Origin: Polynucleobacter sp. AP-Jannik-300A-C4
GTDB taxonomy: Bacteria > Pseudomonadota > Gammaproteobacteria > Burkholderiales > Burkholderiaceae
Assembly: GCF_018688335.1 (NCBI RefSeq)
Contig: NZ_CP061316.1
Span: forward strand, 1,116,001-1,180,000
Direction: 5' to 3'
DNA: 64,000 bases
Positions within the stretch are counted from its first letter, which is position 1, and every line of letters begins with the position of its first letter. The translations under genes and the position numbers were made by a program. Positions 1 to 11,178 of the stretch are shown here, in pieces. The notes beneath the pieces were generated by a model. That model did no database searches, was not told where the DNA came from, and worked only from the letters and a program-made list of their open reading frames with translations.

Positions 1-638
1 CGTGCCCTTCTTTGGGTTCTTTGCTGGCGCTGAAGCTTCTCAAGCTCTGTTTCTAGGCGCTTAGCCTTAGTTGCCAGCATCCGTCGATCAAGCTCCATCT
101 GGGTTTCACCAGGGCCACCACGAACACCAATACCACCACGTTGGCGCTCTAGATGGCTCCAGGCTCGCACCAATCTAGACATGCGATAACGCACTTGGGC
201 TAGCTCAACCTGAGTTTTACCAATATGGCTTTGTGCTCTTTGACTAAAAATATCCAAAATCAGGCCTGTACGGTCCATGACATGAAAACCAATATGGCGC
301 TCTAGATTACGTTGCTGTGTTGGAGATAAGGGATGATTAAAAATGACTAATTCAGCACCTTGCTCTTCCATCACTTTTTTAACTTCATTCGCTTTACCAG
401 AGCCAATAAATAAAGCGGGATCCGTTTTACCCTTACGGGCAATCACACTAGCAGTAGGTATGGAGCCGGCACTGTCTGCAAGAAGGCTGAGTTCGGCCAT
501 GCTGTCCGCAAAATCCTCGCGGCCCGTATCAACTCCAACCAAAACGGCGCGTGCCGCATCTACACCTGTTTTATACAGAGCTAACTTCTTCCGTGCGGAA
601 CTCCACTGCACGGGCAGGGACGATTGTAGAGATGGCAT
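1..638 (-). CDS. hflX: GTPase HflX (3' part missing, runs off window)
   Basis: Ribosome-associated GTPase that splits or rescues stalled ribosomes. Visible part is the N-terminal HflX domain: VLVGVDTG near the start, then [20 protein letters not shown], the family hallmark, followed by the coiled coil [13 protein letters not shown] at the window edge. The G domain lies outside. The reading frame stays open back into hfq. The first ATG in frame is at 638 (68 bases inside hfq, +1 frame); a GTG at 611 is the alternative. Neither has a clear ribosome binding site, so translation may be coupled to hfq. The hfq-hflX order is the usual one. Product sure, start unsure. Confidence 0.9.
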   Translation of the reverse strand, partial: MPSLQSSLPVQWSSARKKLALYKTGVDAARAVLVGVDTGREDFADSMAELSLLADSAGSIPTASVIARKGKTDPALFIGSGKANEVKKVMEEQGAELVIFNHPLSPTQQRNLERHIGFHVMDRTGLILDIFSQRAQSHIGKTQVELAQVRYRMSRLVRAWSHLERQRGGIGVRGGPGETQMELDRRMLATKAKRLETELEKLQRQQRTQRRA

Positions 639-813
639 GCTTGTAGACCATCTGCGTTACGGTATTACGCAAGAGCACTACATACTGATCAAATGATTCA
701 ATATTGCCTTGCAGTTTGATTCCGTTAACAAGATAGATGGATACAGGGACATGCTCTTTGCGCAAGGCATTGAGAAACGGATCCTGTAGTAATTGGATTT
801 TGCTGTTATTCAT
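571..813 (-). CDS. hfq: RNA-binding protein Hfq
   Basis: Sm-like hexameric RNA chaperone that pairs small RNAs with mRNAs. The 80-residue protein has the full Hfq core: [20 protein letters not shown] (Sm1 with the proximal-face Q and F residues), [20 protein letters not shown], and the Sm2 motif [10 protein letters not shown]. The C-terminal tail is short, as usual outside enterics. It is preceded by AAGGAGCAGT and the ATG at 813, a good Shine-Dalgarno. It lies between der and hflX with about 220 bases upstream that could hold its promoter. Confidence 0.97.
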   Translation of the reverse strand: MNNSKIQLLQDPFLNALRKEHVPVSIYLVNGIKLQGNIESFDQYVVLLRNTVTQMVYKHAISTIVPARAVEFRTEEVSSV

Positions 814-1033
814 ACTGCTCCTTATTGATTTTTATTCGTTGCTTCTTTTTTGGGAGTCTTGCTTTTTTTATTTATGCGCTACTTATTACTACTTAGTGCT
901 ACTAACTGCGACTGTCTACCTCCAACATAAGGGGTCTGATATTCAAAAATCAAGCCCCCTAACTAAAATCTGGCTAAAACTTAGCTAAAACATACTTAAA
1001 CCATAACAAAACTGTACCGCTATTTTTAACTTT

Positions 1034-2398
1034 TTACTTCTTTTTGCCTTTTTTACCTTTGTCCGCATCAACATAGGGGTTTTTGGCAGTATTCATCTGA
1101 ATACGTAATGGGGTGCCGCGTAACTTAAATACATCCCTAAAGCGGCCTTCTAAGTAACGCTTATAGCTATCAGTTACACCACTCAAAGATGTCCCATGAA
1201 TCACCACAATAGGTGGATTCATACCACCCTGGTGGGCATAGCGTAATTTTGGACGACCCATGCCTACACGCTTAGGCTGCTGATGCTCAATTGCCTCTTG
1301 CAAAATACGGGTCAGTTTTGGTGTTGGCAGTTTCGCCATTGCTGCAGCATAGGCAAGATCAACGTCTTTAAATAACTCTTTAAGGCCAGTACCTTTTTTC
1401 GCAGAGATGGGATGCACGTTTGCAAAATCGAGGAAGCGCAGTTTTTGAGCAATCTCCAAACGGGCACGCTCTTTAACGTAAGCATCCAAACCATCCCATT
1501 TATTTACAGCAACAACCAATGCACGCCCTGCTTCCACGATAAATCCCGCGATATGCGCATCTTGCTCCGAGATATCTTGCTGAGCATCGAGCATCAGGAT
1601 AACTACGTTGCAATCAGCAATAGCTTGCAAGGTTTTAACAACCGAGAACTTCTCAATCGCTTCAAATACTTTGCCACGACGGCGCAGGCCAGCGGTATCC
1701 ACCAGGATGTATGGCTTGCCATTGCGCTCAAAAGGAACTTCAATCGCATCACGCGTTGTTCCTGGCATATCGAATGCAATCACGCGCTCTTCACCGATCA
1801 ATTTATTGATCAAGGTGGATTTACCAACGTTAGGGCGACCCACTACCGCAATTTTCATTGGGCGATTAGGATCGTTTTCTTGCTCTTCTGGCTCAGGCTC
1901 TGGAACTCCCAAAGAATCCAAAGCATCGTCAATCAGACCACGCACACCATCACCATGTGCTGATGAAATCGGGAATGGCTCACCCAAACCTAATTCATGG
2001 AAGTCTGCAGTGACAACGCCAGCTTGCATGCCTTCCGTCTTATTGACTGCCAGAATGACTGGTCTACCTGTCTTGCGCAAGAAATCCGCAATCACACGGT
2101 CTTGTGGTGCCATACCCAAGCGACCATCGACTAAGAAAATTACGATGTCAGATTCAGCAACGGCTTGCTTGGTTTGCTTGGCCATCTCGGCAACAATGCC
2201 GGTCTTCGCTACCGGCTCGAAACCACCAGTGTCCACGCAAATAAATGCGCGATCGCCAATGCGACCTTTGCCATAGTGACGATCACGGGTCAAGCCCGAG
2301 AAATCTGCCACCAATGCATCGCGTGAGCGCGTTAAGCGATTAAAGAGTGTCGATTTACCAACGTTAGGACGACCGACAATAGTGATGACTGGATTCAT
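1034..2398 (-). CDS. der: Ribosome biogenesis GTPase Der (EngA)
   Basis: Essential double-GTPase for 50S subunit maturation. Two tandem G domains each begin with GRPNVGKST (about residues 9-17 and 187-195), followed by a KH-like C-terminal domain and a basic tail ending KGKKGKKK. G4 is NKTE in the first domain, as in other betaproteobacteria, and NKWD in the second. The 454-residue length fits the family. Its ATG overlaps the bamB stop by 4 bases, so it is the distal gene of the hisS-yfgM-bamB-der run. Confidence 0.97.
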   Translation of the reverse strand: MNPVITIVGRPNVGKSTLFNRLTRSRDALVADFSGLTRDRHYGKGRIGDRAFICVDTGGFEPVAKTGIVAEMAKQTKQAVAESDIVIFLVDGRLGMAPQDRVIADFLRKTGRPVILAVNKTEGMQAGVVTADFHELGLGEPFPISSAHGDGVRGLIDDALDSLGVPEPEPEEQENDPNRPMKIAVVGRPNVGKSTLINKLIGEERVIAFDMPGTTRDAIEVPFERNGKPYILVDTAGLRRRGKVFEAIEKFSVVKTLQAIADCNVVILMLDAQQDISEQDAHIAGFIVEAGRALVVAVNKWDGLDAYVKERARLEIAQKLRFLDFANVHPISAKKGTGLKELFKDVDLAYAAAMAKLPTPKLTRILQEAIEHQQPKRVGMGRPKLRYAHQGGMNPPIVVIHGTSLSGVTDSYKRYLEGRFRDVFKLRGTPLRIQMNTAKNPYVDADKGKKGKKK

Positions 2399-3552
2399 TT
2401 TGGACTGTACGCCGCTAGTTTTCCACCTTGAGATTGAATCAAGATGAGGCCGTTCACCGCAATCGGTGCGGCTGAGATTGGACTACTGTCATGACGAATG
2501 CGTGACAGCATTTCACCATTCGCTTGTGAGAGTGCATGTACATATCCTTGCGCATCACCCAAGAGGAGAACCTTGCCAACGGCCAAGGGCTCACCAACAT
2601 CTCTAAACGTCAGCTGGGTGTTCTCCCAAAGCTGGGAGCCATCCTTGACAGCAAATGCAGTGACATAGGATTTTTCATTTGAAGAAAAAACCAGATCAGG
2701 GCTTTGTGCTGTTCCGGTGTAGCTTGAATAATCCTTGAACCACAATAAATTGCCTGTACGCGCTTGGCCACAGCCCACACGACCCTGGTAAGAAACGGCG
2801 CAAATAATTTCGCCATCCATACTTGGCTTAGCAGTCACATCATTAAGGCGCTCAATTTCAGAAAATCCTTTTGGAAAGGAAACCGGGGTCTCCCAAACGA
2901 GGCCACCATTTGCAATCGCAATCATGCCGAAACGACCACCGGCAAATCCAGTCACAATCACCTCATTACCAATTGCGAGCATGCCATAGCCAACACGCAA
3001 AGATAAAGCAGATTGTTGGCGTTGATAGGTCCACTTACGCACGCCTGTTTGCGCATCTAGACCAACGAAACGATTATCCAATGTACGAATGATTGCTACG
3101 CCACCTGCAACTACGGGCTCTGAAAGCACTTCACTGCCTACACTGACATTCCATATCAGCTTACCAGTATCGTCATAAGCATAGACTGTGCCTTTAGTAG
3201 TCACGACTGCTGTAGTACGTCCGTCAGATCCAGGCCCAATAGATAGGCGATCTGGCACGGAGACTTCCCAGATTTTTTCACCGGTGCGCAAATCGATCTT
3301 AGTGAGATTGCCACGGTGTGATGCTGCATAGACTGCATCACCCACTACCGCAGGATGAAAGTTAAATGACTCCGATGAACCAACATTAGTTGACCAGATC
3401 GGCGCTAACTCAAACTGATTGTTAACTTGTACGAGCTCAGCGGGCTTGCGTACACGCGAACTGCCAGAGCACGCTACCAATGCAACTACTACAGAGCCTA
3501 ATACGAGGGCTGTGCTTGCTAGTTTTGCTACGCGTTTGCAATCCATCATCAC
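2395..3552 (-). CDS. bamB: Outer membrane assembly lipoprotein BamB
   Basis: Lipoprotein of the BAM complex that helps BamA insert outer-membrane beta-barrels. The N terminus has a signal peptide ending in the lipobox LVAC, with the lipidated Cys at about residue 28. The rest is a PQQ-like beta-propeller with repeated W/G blades ([56 protein letters not shown]). At 385 residues it has the usual length. It overlaps both yfgM (upstream) and der (downstream) by 4 bases, which argues for one translationally coupled operon. Confidence 0.95.
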   Translation of the reverse strand: MMMDCKRVAKLASTALVLGSVVVALVACSGSSRVRKPAELVQVNNQFELAPIWSTNVGSSESFNFHPAVVGDAVYAASHRGNLTKIDLRTGEKIWEVSVPDRLSIGPGSDGRTTAVVTTKGTVYAYDDTGKLIWNVSVGSEVLSEPVVAGGVAIIRTLDNRFVGLDAQTGVRKWTYQRQQSALSLRVGYGMLAIGNEVIVTGFAGGRFGMIAIANGGLVWETPVSFPKGFSEIERLNDVTAKPSMDGEIICAVSYQGRVGCGQARTGNLLWFKDYSSYTGTAQSPDLVFSSNEKSYVTAFAVKDGSQLWENTQLTFRDVGEPLAVGKVLLLGDAQGYVHALSQANGEMLSRIRHDSSPISAAPIAVNGLILIQSQGGKLAAYSPK

Positions 3553-4208
3553 TGAGCAACCCCTCCGACGGCATCCAATTTAACCTTTAAAAGGCGGCGA
3601 GCCTCCTCAGGAAATTCTTTTGATTGATTTAACTGCACCCAAGCAGCCTCGTAACTCTTACGCGCATCGGTAGAATTATTTTGCGCCAAATACCAGTCGC
3701 CCCGTCGTTCTAACCACAATGCCTCAAAGCCTGCAACAGGCTTATCTTTGAGGATTACATCAGCTTCTGCAAAATCTTTTTCTGTACCAAGCTCAATTAA
3801 TTGAGCGCTCAAGCGCAACTTAGCTAGAGCTAAATATCCCTGGTCGGATGAATTCTTAGCAGCCCAGCGCAAATATTCAATCGATTTTTGAATATCACCT
3901 GCATCAGAAGCAATCTTTGCAGCCACTAAACTCGACATTGCCGCGTAACTTGATCCGGAATACTGCTTTTGTAAATCATCAGCAGCACGTAGGGTTTGAT
4001 CTTTATCGCCTTTACCAATTGCAGTGACCATTGTTTCGTATAGCTGAGATGCAGAGGCGGCCTGACTTGTGCGCCACCATTGGTATCCACTATAGGCTGC
4101 GTAGGCAAACAAGGCAGCAGTGATTACAGCAGTAATCAGGTTGCGATACTTTTGCCAAAATGCTTTAAGTTGATCTAATTGTTCTTGTTCTTCTAGGTCT
4201 AAAGGCAT
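3549..4208 (-). CDS. yfgM: YfgM-family tetratricopeptide protein, inner-membrane anchored
   Basis: Homologue of YfgM, an ancillary SecYEG/PpiD partner in periplasmic protein traffic. A short cytosolic N terminus (LEEQEQLDQLKAFWQKY) is followed by one membrane helix at about residues 23-40, then a periplasmic TPR-like helical domain (TPR_21 type). The position between hisS and bamB is conserved in gamma- and betaproteobacteria and supports the call. It is 219 residues long and ends in a 4-base overlap with bamB. Confidence 0.9.
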   Translation of the reverse strand: MPLDLEEQEQLDQLKAFWQKYRNLITAVITAALFAYAAYSGYQWWRTSQAASASQLYETMVTAIGKGDKDQTLRAADDLQKQYSGSSYAAMSSLVAAKIASDAGDIQKSIEYLRWAAKNSSDQGYLALAKLRLSAQLIELGTEKDFAEADVILKDKPVAGFEALWLERRGDWYLAQNNSTDARKSYEAAWVQLNQSKEFPEEARRLLKVKLDAVGGVAQ

Positions 4209-4255
4209 GTCAATCCAGGCTAATAAATACAGTATTAATAATGAATGTCTTAATT

Positions 4256-5584
4256 CTATTCGGTGGCGCCAACTATGGCATCAATTACCGCTTCCACCAC
4301 GCTATCCAGGGCTACTGCCTTCTGCTCACCAGTAGCACGTAAATCCTTGAGCTGAGCCTCGTTCTTAGCTAGCTCATCTGGCCCAATAATGACAGCATAG
4401 GCTGCCCCACTGGCATCGGCCTTCTTCATTTGGGACTTAAAGCTAGCAGTTTGACCATCTGGAGGGCAAAAGAGGATTACGTCGATTCCGGCATTACGCA
4501 GGCGCTCAGCGATGATCATGGCCGCCGTCAAAGTCTCACCGCCTTGGTGAATCACAAAGGTATCGCATTGAGCCTGAGGTTCTGGCAAGGAACCAGAAAC
4601 CTTCATTAATTCTAGAACTCGCTCCATACCCATTGCCCAACCACAAGCCGGGGCGGCTTTACCACCCATCCGTTCAATTAAAGGGTCATAGCGACCGCCA
4701 CCAGCAATCGTGCCCTGAGCACCCAACTCTTCGGTAATCCACTCAAAAACCGTTAGGTTGTAGTAATCCAAGCCACGCACTAAGCGAGGATTGATCCTGC
4801 AAGGAATGTTGTTGGCCTTCAATAAGGTTTGCACAGCCTCAAAATGCTTAAGAGACTCTTCCCCTAAGAAATCCAGTAACTTTGGAGCACCCTCAATCAA
4901 ATCTTGCATTGCTGGATTCTTAGAATCCAAGATACGTAAAGGGTTTGTTAATAAACGACGCTGAGAATCTTCATCGAGCTGCTCTTGATGTTTCTCAAAG
5001 TACGTTACCAAGGCAGCACGATGCTCAGCACGCTCTGGAGCTTGCCCAAGAGAATTGATCTCCAGACGCACACCCTTGAGTCCAAGTTCATCCCACAGAC
5101 GTTGACCCATCAAAATAATTTCTGCATCAATATCTGGGCCAGCAAAGCCCATCGCTTCAATACCAAATTGATGGAACTGACGATAGCGACCACGCTGTGG
5201 ACGCTCATGACGGAACATTGGTCCTGTATACCAAAGACGCTTTGGTCCTTCGTAGAGCAAATTGTTTTCAACTACGGAGCGAACTACGGCGGCAGTACCT
5301 TCTGGACGTAATGTGAGCTGCTCGCCATTGAGACGATCTTCGAAGGAATACATTTCTTTTTCAACGATATCGGTTACCTCACCAATGCCACGCTGAAACA
5401 CTGCAGTTGCCTCGACAATCGGGGTGCGCAAGAACTCATAGCCATAGGCTCGAGTGAGATCACGCAAAACATGCTCTAAATGTGTCCACTGCACAGCATC
5501 AGCTGGCAAGAGATCATTCATGCCACGAACGCCATTAATTTTCTGAATCTTTTGAGCTTTAGAGGAGTTGATCTGGTCTGTCAT
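4256..5584 (-). CDS. hisS: Histidine--tRNA ligase
   Basis: Class II aminoacyl-tRNA synthetase that charges tRNA-His. The sequence shows TLRPEGT (residues 91-97), class II motif 2 [16 protein letters not shown] (125-140), the histidine-specific RGLDYY loop at about 270, the AGGGRYD motif 3 region, and an anticodon-binding C-terminal domain. The N terminus is about 15 residues longer than the E. coli protein (before [11 protein letters not shown]). At 442 residues it is near the family length. It lies 47 bases upstream of yfgM. Confidence 0.97.
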   Translation of the reverse strand: MTDQINSSKAQKIQKINGVRGMNDLLPADAVQWTHLEHVLRDLTRAYGYEFLRTPIVEATAVFQRGIGEVTDIVEKEMYSFEDRLNGEQLTLRPEGTAAVVRSVVENNLLYEGPKRLWYTGPMFRHERPQRGRYRQFHQFGIEAMGFAGPDIDAEIILMGQRLWDELGLKGVRLEINSLGQAPERAEHRAALVTYFEKHQEQLDEDSQRRLLTNPLRILDSKNPAMQDLIEGAPKLLDFLGEESLKHFEAVQTLLKANNIPCRINPRLVRGLDYYNLTVFEWITEELGAQGTIAGGGRYDPLIERMGGKAAPACGWAMGMERVLELMKVSGSLPEPQAQCDTFVIHQGGETLTAAMIIAERLRNAGIDVILFCPPDGQTASFKSQMKKADASGAAYAVIIGPDELAKNEAQLKDLRATGEQKAVALDSVVEAVIDAIVGATE

Positions 5585-5646
5585 GTTGTACGCTTGTTTT
5601 GTATTTCTTTATTGTTCTTGTTTTTTATTCTTACTGGCTTTAGCTC

Positions 5647-6915
5647 TTATTTAGGAGCGTAATGTTGGTTGACGTAATCGTCCACAATCACCTGAAACTC
5701 TTGGGCAATATTCTCGCCACGCAGAGTCTTGACTTTAACCCCATCCACAAACACTGGTGCAGCAGGAGTCTCGCCAGTACCCGGTAAAGAGATACCGATA
5801 TTAGCGTGTTTACTCTCACCCGGACCATTGACGATGCAACCCATAACTGCAACATTCATTGCTTCAACACCAGGATGGGTTTTTTTCCAGACCGGCATTT
5901 GTTGACGCAGATAGGATTGAATATTGGCAGCCAACTCTTGAAAAGTGGTGCTGGTCGTTCTGCCGCAACCAGGGCATGCAATCACCATCGGCGTGAAATT
6001 ACGCAAGCCCATGGTTTGCAAAATTTCTTGCGCCACAATAATTTCATTCTCACGTGGGGCACCTGGATCAGGAGTCAGGGAGACTCGAATCGTGTCACCA
6101 ATGCCCTCTTGCAACAAAATACCCATGGCCGCTGTTGAAGACACAATACCTTTACTTCCCATACCCGCTTCCGTGAGACCTAAATGCAATGGGTAATCTG
6201 ATCGCCGAGAGAGATCGCGATACACGGCCACCAAATCTTGCACATTGCTGACCTTACAAGACAGCAAAATTTGATTGGGGTTCATGCCGAACTCCACAGC
6301 CTTTTCTGCAGACTGCAATGCCGACTGAATTAATGCCTCAATCATGACTTCCTGCGCAGTCTTCGGTTCAGGCAATGCGGCATTGCTATCCATAATGCTA
6401 GCTAGCAAGTCTTGATCTAAGCTACCCCAGTTCACACCAATCCGAATGGGCTTGTCATACTTGCATGCCGCTTCGATCATTTGCGCAAATTGTGGATCGC
6501 GTTTAGCGCCCTTACCCACATTACCAGGATTAATGCGGTACTTGGATAAAGCTTTGGCGCACTCTGGATAGTCATTCAATAAGGTGTGGCCGTTGTAATG
6601 AAAGTCGCCAATTAATGGCACCAAGACATCCATCTTGTCTAACTGCTCACGAATATAGGGCACCGCTTCAGCTGCAGCTGGTGTGTCTACCGTAATACGC
6701 ACCATCTCCGATCCTGCGCGAGCTAACTCTTTCACCTGTATTGCGGTAGCAAGCGCATCAGCAGTATCGGTGTTGGTCATGGATTGGACGCGTACTGGCG
6801 CATCGCCACCAACAGTAATGATGTTGGTTTTCCAAGCAACCGTTGCTTGACGTGTAGCTCTTTTAGGCGATGGGCCTAAAGGTAACTTAGGAAGATTGCT
6901 AGATGGATTACTCAT
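5647..6915 (-). CDS. ispG: 4-hydroxy-3-methylbut-2-en-1-yl diphosphate synthase (flavodoxin)
   Basis: Penultimate enzyme of the MEP isoprenoid pathway, reducing MEcPP to HMBPP with a [4Fe-4S] cluster. The TIM-barrel N-terminal domain begins [14 protein letters not shown]. The cluster ligands sit in [10 protein letters not shown] and, further on, [11 protein letters not shown]. The length of 422 residues is normal for the proteobacterial form. It follows rlmN after only 18 bases; the pilW/rodZ genes that often separate these two are not here. Confidence 0.97.
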   Translation of the reverse strand: MSNPSSNLPKLPLGPSPKRATRQATVAWKTNIITVGGDAPVRVQSMTNTDTADALATAIQVKELARAGSEMVRITVDTPAAAEAVPYIREQLDKMDVLVPLIGDFHYNGHTLLNDYPECAKALSKYRINPGNVGKGAKRDPQFAQMIEAACKYDKPIRIGVNWGSLDQDLLASIMDSNAALPEPKTAQEVMIEALIQSALQSAEKAVEFGMNPNQILLSCKVSNVQDLVAVYRDLSRRSDYPLHLGLTEAGMGSKGIVSSTAAMGILLQEGIGDTIRVSLTPDPGAPRENEIIVAQEILQTMGLRNFTPMVIACPGCGRTTSTTFQELAANIQSYLRQQMPVWKKTHPGVEAMNVAVMGCIVNGPGESKHANIGISLPGTGETPAAPVFVDGVKVKTLRGENIAQEFQVIVDDYVNQHYAPK

Positions 6916-6933
6916 TGGACTTGTTTTATGAAA

Positions 6934-8175
6934 TCAGTCGTCTAATCTTTTGAGCCACTGCACTGAGTGCTCGGACTGATACTCTTGCTCGATTTCTTCA
7001 TCATCAAGACTATCAACATCATCTTCTTGATCGAGATTGATCTGCTTGTCATGCACGGCACGCTCTCGTACTCGGGTACGATCGACCACATCACCTGCTA
7101 ACTGACCACAGGCTGCTGCAATATCATCACCACGGGTCTTACGCACTGTGGCTACCATGCCAGCGTCCAACAGAATGCTGGCAAAGGCGTGAACGCGCTG
7201 GGCTGGTGAGCGCTTCAATCCAGACTCTGGGAAAGGATTAAATGGAATGAGGTTGATCTTGCACTTGATGTTCGCTAATAAGCGCACCAACTCTTTCGCC
7301 TGAATATCAGAGTCATTCACACCATCAAGCATGCAGTATTCAAAGGTCAAGAAATCCCTCGGGGCAAACGGCAAATACCGTTCGCACGCAGCAAGTAACT
7401 CCCTTAAAGGATATTTTTGATTGAGCGGAACAAGCTGATCGCGCAACTTGTCATTCGGGGCATGCAAAGACACCGCTAATGCTACCGGGCAATCCTGAGC
7501 CAAGCGATCAATCATTGGCACAACGCCAGAAGTGGATACGGTTACACGACGACGCGATAAACCATAGGCTCGGTCATCAAGCATTAAACGCAAAGCAGTA
7601 ACTACGTTGTCATAGTTAAGCAAAGGTTCGCCCATACCCATCAAGACCACATTCGAGATCACGCGACCGGTGTGTTCCCAACCTGGGGTTGGGTATTTCT
7701 CAATACGACGTACTGCATTTGGATCCGTGCGGAGTAAATGCTCTGCAAACCAGAGTTGCCCAATGATTTCACCGGCGGTGAGATTGCGTGAGAAGCCCTG
7801 ATGCCCGGTTGAGCAAAAACGGCAATTGACCGCACAACCAGCCTGAGATGAAATGCACAAGGTGCCACGATCATCTTCAGGAATAAATACAGACTCCACG
7901 GCATTGCCAGCTCCAACATCGAGCAACCACTTGCGGGTGCCGTCAGCTGCATGCTCGTCTTTAATGACTGGGAGAGAAAGAACTTGCGCTTTATCGAGCA
8001 GTGTTGCTCTAAAGCTTTTTGCCAAATCACTCATGTCGTTGATGTCGGATACTCCACGTTGGTGTATCCACTGCATGAGTTGCTTAGCCCTAAAGGGCTT
8101 TTCATTCAACCCCGCGACATACGCTGCCATTTGGTCAGCGTCAAAATCTAAGAGATTTACGCGCGGGGAGGTCAA
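6934..8175 (-). CDS. rlmN: 23S rRNA/tRNA adenine-C2 methyltransferase RlmN
   Basis: Dual-specificity radical-SAM enzyme methylating A2503 of 23S rRNA and A37 of some tRNAs. The cluster motif is C114-x3-C118-x2-C121 ([11 protein letters not shown]). The mechanistic Cys is in [12 protein letters not shown] near residue 370. GMGEPLLN is the conserved SAM-binding GEP loop. An acidic tail (about 45 residues rich in D and E) extends past the usual end, ending [13 protein letters not shown]. It is downstream of ndk, as is common in betaproteobacteria. Confidence 0.96.
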   Translation of the reverse strand: MTSPRVNLLDFDADQMAAYVAGLNEKPFRAKQLMQWIHQRGVSDINDMSDLAKSFRATLLDKAQVLSLPVIKDEHAADGTRKWLLDVGAGNAVESVFIPEDDRGTLCISSQAGCAVNCRFCSTGHQGFSRNLTAGEIIGQLWFAEHLLRTDPNAVRRIEKYPTPGWEHTGRVISNVVLMGMGEPLLNYDNVVTALRLMLDDRAYGLSRRRVTVSTSGVVPMIDRLAQDCPVALAVSLHAPNDKLRDQLVPLNQKYPLRELLAACERYLPFAPRDFLTFEYCMLDGVNDSDIQAKELVRLLANIKCKINLIPFNPFPESGLKRSPAQRVHAFASILLDAGMVATVRKTRGDDIAAACGQLAGDVVDRTRVRERAVHDKQINLDQEDDVDSLDDEEIEQEYQSEHSVQWLKRLDD

Positions 8176-8221
8176 TGCGCCTACTTATGTATTAAATAGG
8201 TTGTTCGTTAGCAATCGTGAA

Positions 8222-8647
8222 TTAACGATTGAAAACGTTCATGCCAGCGAAGAAGAATGCAACTTCGACAGCAGCAGTTTCAGGAGCATCAGAGCCATGA
8301 ACAGCATTTGCATCAATGCTGTCAGCAAAGTCAGCACGGATAGTACCTTTGTCGGCTTTCTTAGGATCAGTAGCGCCCATCAAGTCACGGTTCTTAGCAA
8401 TTGCGCCTTCGCCTTCCAATACCTGAATCATGACAGGACCAGAAATCATGAAGCTCACCAAATCTTTAAAGAAAGGACGGGCAGCATGCACAGCGTAGAA
8501 CTGCTCAGCTTCAGCTTGTGACAAATGCGCCATTCTGGACGCAACAATCTTCAAACCAGCAGATTCGAAACGGTCGTAGATCTTGCCGATCACGTTTTTT
8601 GCAACAGCATCAGGTTTGATAATAGAAAGGGTGCGTTCGATAGCCAT
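8222..8647 (-). CDS. ndk: Nucleoside-diphosphate kinase
   Basis: Transfers the gamma phosphate from ATP to NDPs through a phosphohistidine. The protein begins [20 protein letters not shown] and carries the active-site [10 protein letters not shown] motif. An in-frame extension to 8767 exists, but the ATG at 8647 is preceded by GGAG seven bases upstream and gives exactly the 141 residues typical of the family, so I use it. First gene of the ndk-rlmN-ispG block; the gap to the divergent gene at 8941 holds both promoters. Confidence 0.96.
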   Translation of the reverse strand: MAIERTLSIIKPDAVAKNVIGKIYDRFESAGLKIVASRMAHLSQAEAEQFYAVHAARPFFKDLVSFMISGPVMIQVLEGEGAIAKNRDLMGATDPKKADKGTIRADFADSIDANAVHGSDAPETAAVEVAFFFAGMNVFNR

Positions 8648-8859
8648 GTAAAACTCCAATAGTGATTTCAAAGATTTTGCTGATTTGGCGCCAATTTGGA
8701 CCCAGAAAGATGCCTCTCTCGATTTCCCACAAGGCGCTAGGAATTCAGCGACCCCCGAATTATACATCGGCTGACCGTATTTACCCTGATCTGAGCGTAG
8801 CTAAGCTATTGAATTTACAGGGCATAACCCTATGATTTGTAGTCTTTTTCATAGGGGGC

Positions 8860-8886
8860 TTGAAATTACCCCATTTTGTCTATACT
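8860..8886 (+). promoter_or_regulatory. Candidate sigma-70 promoter for the BI-1 family gene
   Basis: TTGAAA (8860-8865) and TATACT (8881-8886) are separated by 15 bases, about 55 bases before the ATG at 8941. The hexamers are good but the spacer is short, so this is a tentative call. Confidence 0.35.
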
Positions 8887-8940
8887 TACTGTCAACAGCC
8901 CCTTGTGGGCTCGTGTATTAACTATGAAAAAGGAGTCAAT

Positions 8941-9642
8941 ATGAGTGATCTTAACTCTTACGGCTTTGGGCAAACAGGCTCGATTAGCACCCCACAAATA
9001 CGCAACCGCGTACTGCGCAATACCTATGCCCTTTTGGCGCTCTCAATGATTCCAACTGTCATTGGCGCATGGCTTGGCGTTGCCTTTGGACTGAACTTCA
9101 TGGCGGGTAGCCCTTTTATGGGTTTCATCGTCTTTATGGCAATCGCTTTTGGTTTCTTCTGGGCGATTGAGAAAAACAAGGATACCGGAGCTGGTGTCCT
9201 GCTATTGCTAGGCTTCACCTTCTTTATGGGCATCATGATGTCTGGCCTAGTAGGTTACACACTCAATAGCTACAGCAATGGTGCTACCTTGATCATGTTG
9301 GCCTTTGGCGGTACTGCAGCGATTTTTGCTGTGATGGCCTCAATTGCCACAGTGAGCAAGAACGACTTCTCAGGCATGGGTAAATGGTTGATGGTAGGTG
9401 TACTGCTCCTGATCGTGGCTTCTTTAGCCAACATCTGGTTACAGTTACCAGCCTTGATGTTGACTGTCATGGTCTTGGCCATCGCAATCTTTTCAGCCTT
9501 TATCTTGGTTGATGTACAACGCATCATCAACGGCGGTGAGACCAACTACGTAATGGCTACTTTGGCTATTTACCTGGATGTGTACAACATCTTCACCAAC
9601 TTGCTCGCCCTCTTAGGCATTATGGGCGGTGACAGAGACTAA
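8941..9642 (+). CDS. Bax inhibitor-1 / YccA family membrane protein
   Basis: Seven-helix inner-membrane protein of the BI-1 family (E. coli YccA/YbhL), linked to FtsH modulation and to pH-gated Ca2+ leak in relatives. Hydrophobic helices run from about residue 25 to the end, and the family's conserved C-terminal acidic residues are present (LVDVQRIINGGE, YLDVYNIFTNLL). The ATG at 8941 is preceded by AAAAAGGAGTCAAT, a strong ribosome binding site; the frame is open from 8860 but that extension has no such signal. 233 residues, monocistronic, followed by a terminator. Confidence 0.92.
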   Translation: MSDLNSYGFGQTGSISTPQIRNRVLRNTYALLALSMIPTVIGAWLGVAFGLNFMAGSPFMGFIVFMAIAFGFFWAIEKNKDTGAGVLLLLGFTFFMGIMMSGLVGYTLNSYSNGATLIMLAFGGTAAIFAVMASIATVSKNDFSGMGKWLMVGVLLLIVASLANIWLQLPALMLTVMVLAIAIFSAFILVDVQRIINGGETNYVMATLAIYLDVYNIFTNLLALLGIMGGDRD

Positions 9643-9665
9643 GCAATGAGTTTTAAGATTTAATT

Positions 9666-9692
9666 AAAAAGGCACCCGCGGGTGCCTTTTTC
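9666..9692 (+). terminator. Rho-independent terminator after the BI-1 gene
   Basis: Perfect GGCACCC/GGGTGCC stem with a GC loop, flanked by AAAAA and TTTTT, so it can work in both directions between two convergent genes. Confidence 0.9.
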
Positions 9693-9738
9693 TTTGCTTC
9701 AATATTGCGAGCAACTGATCTTTTAAAGCAATGAATTA

Positions 9739-11178
9739 CTAGAATCTTTCAAATACTGCCATTGACTCCACATGGGATGTGTGGGGGAACATATTAACGA
9801 TCCCCGCACTCTTGAGAACATAAGCAGCCTGATGACAGAGAATGTCCGTATCTCTAGCTAAGGTCTTGGGATTGCAGGACACATACACAATGCGTTGTGG
9901 CGGTAGATCACTGCCTTGCTCATGGAGTTGAGCTAAGGCCTGGCAAATTTCCATGGCACCCTCACGCGGGGGATCCATCAACCAACGCTCAGCTTTGCCC
10001 CACGAGGCGATTGTCTCTGCGCCCACTTCAAATAAATTGCTTTGCATAAAACTGACTTTATCTGCGAGCCGGTTATGCTCTGCATTGGCTTTGGCTCTGG
10101 TAGTAAGACTTTCTAAACCCTCAATACCCAGAACTTTGCTTGCCCTTCTTGCCAGCGGTAGAGTGAAATTACCAATGCCACAAAACAAATCAAGCACCCG
10201 ATCATTTGCTTGAACCTCTAGGAGACGAATCGCCCTACTCACCAAGGCACGGTTCATCATATGATTGACCTGTGTGAAATCGGCCGGCTTAAATGGCATT
10301 TCGATTTCGAACTCAGGTAAACGGTAGCATAGCTTGCCTGTTAGAGGATAGAACGGTGCAACGGTTTCTATACCTTTGGGTTGCAACCATATCCAAACTT
10401 GATGCTTATCTGCAAAATCTCGGAGCAACTGTTCATCTGCTGACGTTAGTGGCAAGAGGTTTCTGAATACCAGTGCAGTGACTGGCTTTGTTTTTTTGGG
10501 GTCATCTGAATTGGGATCCTCAGGTTCACCTACTGCGATTTCAATTTGCGGCATACGATCGACGATAGAAAGAGCCATAACCAATTTACGCATCTCGGGC
10601 AACAGATCAGAAACATGCTTTGGCAAAATCTCACAAGCCGTCATATCCGCGACATAGCCACTCTTGCCCTCATGAAATCCAATCAACACCGTTCCTTTTT
10701 TAATGGAACGATTGACAGCACTTAAGCGTGCGCGATGACGATATTCCCAAGCAGGACCCCCCATCGGCCGAAGAATTTCTTCAGGGGAAACTTTTGCTAT
10801 GTGCTTTAGATCATCCTCAAGAACGCGCTGTTTCATGGCTACTTGAGCCCGAATATCCAAGTGCTGCATGGTGCAGCCACCGCAAACACCAAAGGCTTTG
10901 CATTTAGGTTCCGCTCTGAATACTGCAGGCTTGAGAATGTTCAGCACCTTAGCTTTACTAAAGCGAGCTTTGTCTTGCGTCACAACATAGGTGACTAGCT
11001 CGGTGGGTAGCGCGCCTTTGATAAAAATGACTTTACCGCTTTGACCAGAATCTAGCTCATGCCCAGCCTCTTCTTCAGTGAGCGCTAAGCGCGCAATGCC
11101 TTGTGCATCGAGATCAAGGGAATCTACTCGTACCGGCTCAGTCACAACAATGTGAACTGGCTTTTCTCCTCTACGCAT
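9739..11178 (-). CDS. rlmD: 23S rRNA (uracil(1939)-C5)-methyltransferase RlmD
   Basis: SAM-dependent tRNA/rRNA uracil methyltransferase of the TrmA/RumA family. There is an N-terminal TRAM domain, then the [4Fe-4S] motif CKAFGVCGGC with a fourth Cys in MTACEILP. The SAM motif is DLFCGIGNFTLPLA and the catalytic Cys is in YVSCNPKTLARD. I take the ATG at 11178, which overlaps the upstream stop as ATGCGTAG; an upstream ATG at 11220 would add 14 residues that only mirror the overlapping gene. Last gene of the surE operon. Confidence 0.93.
   Translation of the reverse strand: MRRGEKPVHIVVTEPVRVDSLDLDAQGIARLALTEEEAGHELDSGQSGKVIFIKGALPTELVTYVVTQDKARFSKAKVLNILKPAVFRAEPKCKAFGVCGGCTMQHLDIRAQVAMKQRVLEDDLKHIAKVSPEEILRPMGGPAWEYRHRARLSAVNRSIKKGTVLIGFHEGKSGYVADMTACEILPKHVSDLLPEMRKLVMALSIVDRMPQIEIAVGEPEDPNSDDPKKTKPVTALVFRNLLPLTSADEQLLRDFADKHQVWIWLQPKGIETVAPFYPLTGKLCYRLPEFEIEMPFKPADFTQVNHMMNRALVSRAIRLLEVQANDRVLDLFCGIGNFTLPLARRASKVLGIEGLESLTTRAKANAEHNRLADKVSFMQSNLFEVGAETIASWGKAERWLMDPPREGAMEICQALAQLHEQGSDLPPQRIVYVSCNPKTLARDTDILCHQAAYVLKSAGIVNMFPHTSHVESMAVFERF

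Noticed and set aside
343..696. Open frame of 117 codons on the plus strand
   Set aside because: It lies opposite hflX and hfq, whose protein sequences are clearly conserved; composition is that of an antisense shadow.
1412..2276. Long plus-strand frames inside der
   Set aside because: Both are antisense to the well-conserved Der GTPase; no family features.
8648..8767. N-terminal extension of Ndk by 40 residues
   Set aside because: The ATG at 8647 has a good binding site and gives the exact family length.
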